From contig WACJ01000358.1 in the NCBI GenBank assembly GCA_008973525.1, positions 186,001 through 250,000 on the forward strand: a stretch of 64,000 nucleotides of DNA, read 5' to 3'. This DNA is from Stenopsyche tienmushanensis. Taxonomy: Eukaryota > Arthropoda > Insecta > Trichoptera > Stenopsychidae. A program made the translations under genes and the position numbers. This document shows positions 56,394 to 64,000 of the stretch, one piece after another. The notes under the pieces were generated by a model, which did no database searches, was not told where the DNA came from, and was given only the letters and a program-made list of their open reading frames with translations. Every line of letters begins with the position of its first letter. The first letter of the stretch is position 1.

Positions 56394-57015
56394 TGTCATT
56401 CTGAGGATATAAAATAATATTCGAACAAATCTTTATCACACAGAATATTTTAAGCACTTGTATAAAAGGAGTATTCTACACAAAATGACCTTATTTTATA
56501 TACAAATATGATGGTTAATAAAAGGTAAAGTTCTTAGTCAATTTTTTGATCTTTTGGAAAAAATTAAAACATTTTTTATTTCAAAAGGTCAAACATTCGA
56601 ACAATTAGATAATGGATGTGATGATGGATTTAGCATTTTTGACAGATATTTATGAAAAATTAAATTAATTAAATCTATCTAAAATGTTTAGTTCTATAAA
56701 AGCCTTAAAACTAAAATACATTTTTGAATAAATAGTTCTTCGAAAAAAATTTTTGTACATTTTTCAAGAATAGAAAAAGTTATCGGTGAAAATATTTTTG
56801 ATGTAACATTATTTATTACTCATCTTAAGACACTTTTGGAACTATTTGAAAATAGATTCCAGCTATTTTCCATAATCAAACCGGTGGCTATATTTTATTA
56901 AAATCCTTTAAATACAGATACTAAAATTGATTCACATTACTAAAATTGCTGATTCCATAGCTGAAATTTTTCAAGAAGACACACCAAAAATTGATGAATA
57001 AATTTATATATTAAA
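56394..57015. other. AT-rich spacer
   Basis: Nothing recognisable between the two Helitrons. Confidence 0.5.
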
Positions 57016-57456
57016 CTAGCTAGTACCCGGCGCGTTGCTGCCACAGAGGTAATAATTTTAAAAATATCGTTTGAAATTTGAAAGAGTTATCTTGTTTAAT
57101 TAAGAATGATGGAAAGAATAAAATTTATTTTGTTTGGTTAGTTTTATTATAAATATGAACAAACATACAAATATTGATTTTTTATATAAGATCTACTGCA
57201 AGTTAATTGTACTATACTTATATTATTTAAGAAAGTGCAAACAATAAGTTGGCAAAGTTTTATCGCAATCGAATAAACGGTATGGCAGCGCATTAAAGAC
57301 GTACAAACAAGCATTATTTTTTATATATTAAACTATGTCTATGTTACTTGCAAAATCTTTAACAATAAATGGACGAAGTTTTATTGCAATCTGATGAACG
57401 GTATAGCAGCGCATTTCGAACGAACAAAACCCAATTCATTTTTATATAATAGAAGA
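57016..57456 (-). mobile_element. Complete short Helitron (441 bp), minus strand
   Basis: The 3' end on the plus strand is A|CTAG (57,016-57,019), followed by CTAGTACCCGGCGCGTTGCT, the inverse of the Helitron GC-rich end. The 5' end is GA (57,455-57,456) before T. Two internal units are clear (CAATAAGTTGGCAAAGTTTT and CAATAAATGGACGAAGTTTT). It is the most complete copy in the window, with no coding capacity. Confidence 0.85.
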
Positions 57457-57771
57457 TTTATTTTAAATCTCACAATCGAGCGAGTTGATTGAGCTTACAA
57501 AATTAAATCTTGTTTTGGTTGCCAATCTTGATAATTGTTTAATATTAGGATTATTATCTTACACTCCTTACTTTGAAAAGTTAACAATTTTTTAAATGTA
57601 AATATATGTATAATATTCCGATTTACAATAAATAATTTAATAACAATATAATGTGAAAAATTTAAAGCAGTTAAGGGAACAAACATAAAATTAATACATA
57701 AACATATACTATTTTTTAAACCATGTTTTTTGTAAAAATCTGGTCTGCGCCTGTCATCGCAATAGAGTTAA

Positions 57772-57953
57772 CCTTTCCCTTACGATGCTATGTATTTAGT
57801 ACACCATATGATATTCATATCGATATTCGATAATATATACAATATATATCAATATAGATAATATATATATATCGATATAGATAGTATATCGGGATCCAAT
57901 GTAGTTATTACTACTCAACTCAGTGTATTAAATACAGCATAGTAGAGAGAAGG
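57772..57953. mobile_element. TTAA-flanked MITE, 182 bp
   Basis: TTAA (57,768-57,771) and TTAA (57,954-57,957) flank CCTTTCCCTTACGATGCTAT and, inverted from the right, CCTTCTCTCTACTATGCTGT. The inverted match continues through TGTATTTAGTACAC and TGTATTTAATACAC. The centre is a TATAGATA/ATATCGAT-rich simple region. The same terminus (TTAACCTTTCCC) occurs inside the hAT repeats at 20.16, 37.8 and 49.7 kb. Confidence 0.8.
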
Positions 57954-57957
57954 TTAA

Positions 57958-59571
57958 GAGCCCTTGTTATACATTCACTAGCTCATGTGGTCGATATTAA
58001 AAATTATGTGACTTTCGACTTTTATGATAAGCATTCAACCAGCGGGGCATCTGAATAAATGCATCGAAGGGTGCTTTTATCACCCTTTTGATAGAAAGTG
58101 TGAGTAATTTGTAAAAACTGAGCAATTTCCTTAAATAAAGCAGTGGAAAGCTACTAAAATCAATCGTGTTAATTTACTAAAAATTATTGGTTTCATTTTA
58201 TTTTTAAGCATTTAGTCCTTATTAATACTACGTGCGTATTGGGTTGGCTTCAATGTCCGTACAATATAAAAGGATCCCACCCCTAAAAAATTACATAAGC
58301 GCATAACTCTATCGTCAGTTGATAAGCAAAGCATATTGATGCTATAATATGGAATGTTATATTGTATATTAGAATTTGATTTTAAAAAAATACATTAATA
58401 CCCTAAAATTTGAAATGCATGCATAAATATTATTTTGATCATATACAAAATGAAGGCAAATCAAATCGTGCCTTGTTTGTTTTCCTATATAAATATCGGT
58501 ACGATGAGCTATAAATATATCGAGATATGTAAACAAAGCACCACGTTAAATCGGTATTTATTTTGGTCAATGGGGCATATTTTGCATTTCATCACGTTTA
58601 AAAATATGAAAAATTCTATCTACCCATTTGAGTTGAAAGCCCAAATAATCTTTTGAAATGCGTCCATTATAAAATTGAATTTTGAAGTTTACAATCATAC
58701 GAACCGTAGCGGAGCTTTTTATCTTTGTAAAAAAATCACATGGTGCTTTAAAGCTATCAAAGCATTCATGCTTTAATATGCAGCGAACTTTTTAAAACAG
58801 TGTTTATTATTTCATATTTGCATCAAATACAAAAATGAAAAACTTTTTCTGGCCTTAACCGCAAAGTATATTATATGCAAATACTCATTTTTATAAGTCA
58901 AATACGCCTTTGAAATATTTGCTCTTTAGCTATGGACCTCTTTATAAATCAAATCTCACAAAGAAGAATCTTACCGTATGTGTTCGTCTGCGTGTATGTA
59001 TGATGATGTTGAAAATTTGCGCCATTAAATTGAACAATTCAAGTCCAAGAATACAGTCATGGGAATCGCGTAACATTTCATCGGCAATGGGCTCAAATTT
59101 AATTCGAATCAAAGAATGGAATTTCGCAATATCCACGAAATTAAATTACGGTCACGCTTCGCCTTCCGAATGGTGGCAATTAGAATAAGAAGCAATGGGT
59201 AAGATTGATAACTTTGACCACATATATATTTCACTTTAATGGTCTTTTCTCCAAATCCATTAAACGATATCATCTTTCTTATCTGGGCTCGCATTGTTGG
59301 ATGTGTGTTCGGCTGGGCACCGGCGAAACTTACAAAGGTCAAAAAATAATTTATGTTTCAGCGACGAATATGAGTGGGCTCATTGGGCGACCACTTTTAT
59401 CGTAGGTCAAAAATATACGTTTAAACTACGTGCCGTAATAATATGGAAGAATTTATACGTTTATGAAGGGCTCCCAGCGGATGAACTCTAAATTTCTTAA
59501 TTAGACTTGATGCACTTCATCGCATGGATGCAACAACATCGCACTCGATTCAAATTCATAAAAATTTGATA
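57958..59571. other. beat intron 1, plain part
   Basis: No feature is supported. Short frames at 58,910-59,188 and 59,109-59,491 overlap on opposite strands and look like chance; the 58,950-59,480 part is somewhat less AT-rich. Confidence 0.45.
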
Positions 59572-60001
59572 CTTGCTGGTACCCGGCGTGTTGCTGCCAC
59601 AGAAGTAATAATTCTAAAAATATCGTTTGAAATTTGAAAGAGTTATGTTGTTTAATTAGCAATGATAAAGATAATAAAATTAATTTTATTTTGTTGTTTT
59701 ATTATAAATATGAACAAACATCGATTTTTATATATAAGATCTACTGTAAATTAATTATATCATACCTATATTATTTGAAAAAATGCAAACAATAAGTTGG
59801 CAAAGTTTTATTGCAATCGAATGAACGGTATGGTAACGCATTAAATACGGACAAACAAACATCGATTTTTATATATTAAACTATGCTTATGTTATTTGCA
59901 AAATTTTTAGCAATAAGTGGATGAAGTTTTATTACAATCTGATGAACGGTATGGCAGCGCATTTCGAACGAACAAAACCCAATTCATTTTTTTATATTAG
60001 A
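59572..60001 (-). mobile_element. Complete short Helitron (430 bp), minus strand
   Basis: The 3' end is CTTG (CAAG on the minus strand, a mutated CTAG) followed by CTGGTACCCGGCGTGTTGCT; the 5' end is GA (60,000-60,001) before T. Two internal units are as in the 57.0-kb copy. It sits about 475 bp inside intron 1 from the exon 1 donor. Confidence 0.8.
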
Positions 60002-60475
60002 TTGTACTTGAAGCTCTCTAAATTTATTATAAAAATCAACCCTTAGGTAAATTTAAATGCGTGATTTTTTAAAATTATTAAAATCAATATATTAATGTTA
60101 AAAAGGGAAGTACTACCATTAAAATGTCTTTTTGCGGAAATTTCGCTACCCTAATCCGCCGCACGATTCGTTAGTATTGTAATTTATTTCGAACCTTAAA
60201 ATGAATTAATATTCAGTGGCGTTGTTACTAAAATAACTTTTTGCAGAATACTTAACGATTAATTAATCAAAATTATTCAAGAACAAAATATTCCGATGGT
60301 ATTGTGTTTTGAGGCGGCCGTAAGAAAATTCCCTCTCGCTGACCCATAATTAAGAAGTACCGGGATAGTGATTAATGGTCGCCCGATAGGACAGACTATT
60401 TGTACATGGATAAATGTCTTCCGGTGAATTTATTACATTTTAATTATGATTTAATTTAAAAGTGTTTCGACTCAC
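60002..60475. other. beat intron 1, first 474 bases
   Basis: Intron sequence after the exon 1 donor (GTGAGT, 60,475-60,470). No element is recognised. Confidence 0.5.
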
Positions 60476-60527
60476 CAGTTACGAATAGGAAGAGCATAAA
60501 GAGTGCTAAGATTTGTTGAGAACACAT
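60476..60527 (-). CDS. beat-like exon 1: start codon and signal peptide
   Basis: ATG at 60,527 begins MCSQQILALFMLFLFVT, a short signal peptide with an unbroken hydrophobic core. The exon ends ACTG|GTGAGT at 60,476, and the single leftover G joins AT of exon 2 to give Asp18, keeping the frame into the Ig domain. This phase match, the strong donor and the signal peptide support this start, though exon 2 also carries a Met (residue 19). The exon is small and was missed by simple ORF length. It is 23 kb from exon 2. Confidence 0.85.
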
Positions 60528-61090
60528 CGCTAACAGCAGTCATTTCCAATTTACGCACAATATTTGTTTACAATACTCTTTTGTAAATTTGAGATTATCA
60601 ACTGACAGTTTCACTCATTGTTTAGTAATAAACGATTTTGTTCCCCTTTTACAGAACGGGAATGCATGGATTAAATTCGGATTATTCGAAAACACTCGGG
60701 GATTAATTTATTCCACGCAGGAAATTCACCAAGAAATCACTTAATCGCCTGATTTATGCGTTGTGTTTTTTTGGCACTTTTTTGTGTCTCGTGAAACATT
60801 TTTTTGCACTTAGAGAAGTCCTCTTTCGGATCGTTACACGGATTCGTATTTATGCGAGTCAACTGTCGCCTTATTTATTGCGGCACTTTTCCCAAACAAT
60901 TTGTACGCGAATAAAATCCCGGCGCGGAGCTCTCCGAGGGCGCGGAGCTCTCCGAGGGCGCGTCCTCACTTCCAGGGGAGTCCAGAGAAACTGAACCGGG
61001 TGAAAGAGATGAGCGATCCACGGGTGTAGGGGCGGGGGCGGGGGTGGGGGCGACGCCGAGTGGTGGGGGGCGACTGCCAAAATCTACCGC
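60528..61090 (-). promoter_or_regulatory. Probable 5' UTR and promoter region of the beat gene
   Basis: Upstream of the ATG on the minus strand, TCAGT at 60,605-60,601 fits the arthropod initiator and would give a leader of about 75 bases. Further up, 60,900-61,090 is the most GC-rich stretch of the window, with a G-rich run (GGGGCGGGGGCGGGGGTGGG at about 61,030) like SP/KLF-type boxes and many CpG. Whether transcription starts at the initiator or in the GC-rich stretch cannot be told. Confidence 0.45.
60923..60958 (+). repeat. 18-bp perfect tandem duplication
   Basis: CGCGGAGCTCTCCGAGGG occurs twice in a row (60,923-60,940 and 60,941-60,958) in the GC-rich upstream region. Each unit has the short palindrome GGAGCTCTCC within it. 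Confidence 0.9.
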
Positions 61091-61408
61091 CAGACGTAAA
61101 AAAGGTACGAGAGTCAGACTCTCTGAGTTATTTTAAAATACGACTGACAACGGACGAGTTATTTCCGTACAAACGCATTCACCCGCAACACTTGCAACAC
61201 AACTCATAAATCACATGTCATGCATAATCACAAGATTAAAAGTCTGCAAGTTCCAACATTCGCATAGCCGAATGACCGATAGATGGCTTTCGAATGGTTT
61301 CTGCAGCTATTGAAGTCACACGCATAAAGACACCAAGAGTTAACACGAGTCCAACACAAAAACATCATAATCAGTATAACCACACACAGTGAAACTCCAT
61401 ACGTGAAT

Positions 61409-61915
61409 GTCAATGCTAATAAGATTGAAAAGGTCCGGGAATTCAAATACCTGGGATCGATCCTCACAGGAAATAACCTAATAAATAATAAAATATGGCA
61501 GTCGAAGTGACTATGACTTACGGAGTTTATAAAAATCACTGATTATATGATTGGTAGTGGTTTATCTGGATGTCATCGACATGTGCAGCAAAGCGTCCAA
61601 CGTCTACTTTGTCCTACGCCGCTATCATCATTAGGCAGGCCATGTAACAAACAGAGATTTCGCTGGTCACCACAACTAAGAATCACTGGAGCGTACCGAA
61701 CAACTCCTACAGACAGTCTCCCTGTCCTTGCAGGGATCATGCTATTAGACCTAAAAGTGCAAATAAATGTAGTGAGGCACCTTACCGTGGGGATCCTTTT
61801 ATGGACGCGGATCACGTTATGTGGTCGAATTTGGGCATGTCAGCCGAGAAAGAGACTCTTCTGTGCCGTATCAGAGATCCTTTTTCTGGACCTCTTGGCC
61901 ACAGAGACTTGAAAT
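61409..61915 (+). pseudogene. LINE fragment, end of RT region (R1/I-like)
   Basis: The plus strand reads VNANKIEKVREFKYLGSILT, the typical thumb-region motif V-x-x-F-x-Y-L-G-S/V-x-I/L, followed after a gap by RITGAYRTTPTDSLPVLAGI then MLLDLKVQINVVRHLTV. Similar Y-R-T-x-S/P-T-D-x-L-x-V-L-A-G-x-x-P-L-D-L-x-I-x sequence is found downstream of the RT of R1/I-clade non-LTR retrotransposons. The frame continues to 61,912 but the catalytic part is missing. 5'-truncated and rearranged. Confidence 0.75.
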
Positions 61916-63624
61916 GAGCCAAATGCGCCTTAGACGAATACTATTTTTAGAATTCGTCCTCTATCATAACATGTAACTACGGGTTGATCATATTCTTGTA
62001 TCAACCTAGGTGTGAATAATTAAAAAAATAATTTTAAAAAATAAAAAAAATTACCACATAGCCTTTTAGGTATGTTTGTTTCCCACGGTACAGTTATTTC
62101 TGCAGATACTATATGTTTGATTTTTCTTGAAAAGAGGAAAATTCTTAGTCTCGAGACCAAGTGGTAAAAGACCCGACAAATAGCAGAGACATCGCACATG
62201 TACACTTTATTTTTAAAATAAGACAAACAATAGAAACAATAATTTGAACTATTTTTTTTTACTTTTTCTTTCAATAATAAAATCCATACTTAAACATTTA
62301 TCAAATATAATAGAAATAATGTTTTAAAGTCTGAATGGGTGTGATTCGACATTCAACAAAGCTAAAAGTTTGAACAGTTTTGAGCGGCTCTGTATTTTAT
62401 TCCTATTTGAACTTGTATTAGATTAAGGTTTTGCTTAATTTTCTTTTTCCCATGATTCTTGTCTCTCTCTCTCTCACAATCTCATAATACGAAAACCAAG
62501 CATTTATTCCAGCGAGGTCCAGAATATTGAAAAACACCTTGAGGAGTCACTTACATGGTTTCGATTTGACATTGTATTTTCCAGTCATATGGTAATTTTG
62601 TCAAAATATTTGTTTATATATGTATATATATATAAAATTTATTATATTTGCTTGTAAAACGTATCGTATTGTCTTTTCGTTGTTTTGGTAAACTTAAACA
62701 ATTCTCGTTTATTTCCTTGAATAGTTCCAATAATAGTAGTCCTTCTTCCAAGTAGTTTAATTGTCTTCATTAAAATGTTCATATAAAGATCAAAATTAAA
62801 CTCTGAAAGCCAGTAATGGGGGTTTTATCACAATATTTATCAATTTCCGACAATAACTATCCGTCTAAATTTAAATAATTATTACAGGTTTATCACTATA
62901 TAAAATCACTATACTATCTCCAATACCACAGTTGATATTATATTATCAACCTTAAGGATATGACGGATCACTTGTTATTCATTACGACTTTTACTAAGCA
63001 GTACCAATTAAGTAACGACTTGATTCAAAATAATGAAATAAATACACGTCTCAAAGCGTTGTTCAACCTGAAATGATTCCTCAATAAAATAGATTCCAGC
63101 CAAGAGACATCCATTAAAAATTGACTATCTCATCTTAACGTCTTTAATTTCGTTAAGTCAATAGAATTAATTCAAGTGCAAAAGTCACTCTTCCACAATT
63201 ATTGTAATATACATATTATATTTCAATATGAGTCTCTTTCACAATGTATTCATATTCTACATAATGTGATCACTAAGCATGCTTCCTGTAGATTTGAACT
63301 CAATTCTAGTGAATATGGTATATAAAGCATTCCCCTACATCTATATACATTTTTATCATATATGTTTAGTACAAGTATTTGTTTCATGGACCAAAAAATA
63401 ATAAAATTAATTGAAAAAAAAATCCTTATTTAAGTATCTGAGGAATTATAATTAATAAATCATGTAATAATATTTAAAAGCAAAATAAATTTATAAATTA
63501 TTGCACAAGGACCAAACTATTATTGCAAGATTATTAATTATAATATTAGGTAAAGCGGAAAGAAATGTCTTTTTTTTGTTATTTGGAGAAAAAAATATTT
63601 TAATAAAAGCTATACATTATTACT
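61916..63624. other. AT-rich intergenic stretch
   Basis: No gene is seen. There is a short TC microsatellite (about 62,460-62,477) and TATATA-rich runs (about 62,610-62,640). Confidence 0.5.
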
Positions 63625-64000
63625 CAATTAAATAATTTCTATTGTTATTTATAATCGCCCTTCACACATTAGGTGGCTTTTTAATGTCTCTTTCGTAAAA
63701 TTCGGCCGGTTTTCCACTAAAGTAAGAGTCCAAATGATTTTTCAATTGTTCCATAGAAGTAAATTTATTATCGCCAAGCGAATGTTCTAATGACTTGAAA
63801 AGACGATAGTCTGAAGGTGCAATTTCAGGAGAATATGATGGAAGTTGGTTATGGAAATGGTTATCCGTTGTTCCAAGACCGTTGATGACAACTCGTGCGG
63901 TACCCAAATTCCCTGTCTATTCCGAGTCTTTTCAAATGATCTTTTGCTGTCGACCAAAGACAGCCGATGTCTAGCGATAATTCCTTTATTATTTTTCGAG
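63625..64000 (-). pseudogene. mariner transposase fragment with internal deletion, runs off window
   Basis: From the window edge the minus strand reads ELSLDIGCLWSTAKDHLKRL (helix-turn-helix part), GIDREFG and, in another frame, WVPHEL. It then jumps to NHFHNQLPSYSPEIAPSDYR, LFKSLEHSLGDNKFTSMEQL, KNHLDSYFSGKPAEFYERDI and KKPPNV, with a stop at the usual Trp. Y-S-P-D-L-A-P-S-D-Y-H-L-F-x-S-L contains the third catalytic Asp of mariner (DD34D), here present in APSDY. The catalytic core between is deleted. It is a different copy from that at 19.2 kb. Confidence 0.85.

Larger units (their letters stand above)
28681..60527 (-). other. beat-family gene, whole span of visible exons
   Basis: This is a gene for a secreted or cell-surface two-Ig-domain protein of the beaten path family, which in Drosophila acts in motor and other axon guidance and binds Sidestep-family partners (family knowledge). 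Five exons join in phase: 52, 209, 136, 134 and 202 bases, giving 244 codons before the last split codon. The introns are about 23.0, 2.7, 3.9 and 1.5 kb, all GT-AG. Residues 1-17 form the signal peptide, 22-132 Ig 1 (Cys44, Trp58, Cys111) and 138-235 Ig 2 (Cys158, Cys217). Sequons are at Asn92, Asn108, Asn157 and Asn168. No transmembrane segment is seen in these exons. Which beat paralogue it is cannot be decided here. Confidence 0.9.

Noticed and set aside
58910..59491. Small genes in intron 1
   Set aside because: Overlapping frames on both strands, none with a recognisable domain.
61228..61539. 103-residue minus-strand gene upstream of beat
   Set aside because: It overlaps the LINE fragment on the other strand and is a shadow frame.
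1..64000. A previously undescribed multi-gene system (defence, biosynthesis or similar)
   Set aside because: Only one host gene is visible; the rest is introns, AT-rich spacer and decayed transposons. Nothing supports co-acting novel genes.

Overview
This is a strongly AT-rich, intron- and transposon-dominated stretch of an animal nuclear genome, almost certainly an insect. The one host gene I can support belongs to the beaten path (beat) family of two-immunoglobulin-domain axon-guidance proteins, a family I know from arthropods. The dense mixture of Helitron, mariner, pogo-like, hAT, piggyBac and LINE remnants is also typical of insects. I cannot name the order or species.

The beat gene lies on the minus strand. 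Five exons join in frame with good splice sites: exon 1 (60,527-60,476, start codon and signal peptide), exon 2 (37,503-37,295, most of Ig domain 1), exon 3 (34,587-34,452, end of Ig 1), exon 4 (30,508-30,375, start of Ig 2) and exon 5 (28,887-28,686 or to the in-frame stop at 28,681, end of Ig 2). Together they encode 244-245 residues. Intron 1 is about 23 kb. A GC-rich stretch with G-rich boxes at 60,900-61,090 is the probable promoter or 5' region. It is unresolved whether exon 5 ends at TAG (28,683-28,681) or splices at GTTAGT to an unseen last exon.

Layout. At 1-28,680, 3' of the gene, there is no recognisable host gene. This part holds Helitron fragments (1.7 and 2.2 kb); a 3.9-kb hAT transposon with a perfect 8-bp target duplication (5,172-9,088) that carries a fold-back element and a LINE fragment inside it; a piggyBac-like end (9.6 kb); a mariner derivative with an amplified transposase segment (13.5-14.2 kb); a TA-flanked pogo-like element (16 kb); a dead mariner (19.2-19.8 kb); a hAT tail (20.0-20.5 kb); and a piggyBac relic (23.2-24.0 kb). 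The gene body at 28.7-60.5 kb has further copies of the same families in its introns, including complete short Helitrons, TTAA-flanked piggyBac-type MITEs, two more mariner derivatives and a hAT relic. At 61-64 kb, upstream of the gene, there are a LINE fragment and a mariner fragment that runs off the window.

No CRISPR array, operon, tRNA, rRNA or obvious new multi-gene system is present. The points most worth following are the amplified mariner transposase segment found at three loci, the nested hAT, transposon insertions within about 125 bp of two beat splice sites, a CACGTG cluster in intron 1, and a few unexplained palindromes and GC-rich patches. Similarity statements rest on reading translations by eye; no database search was run.
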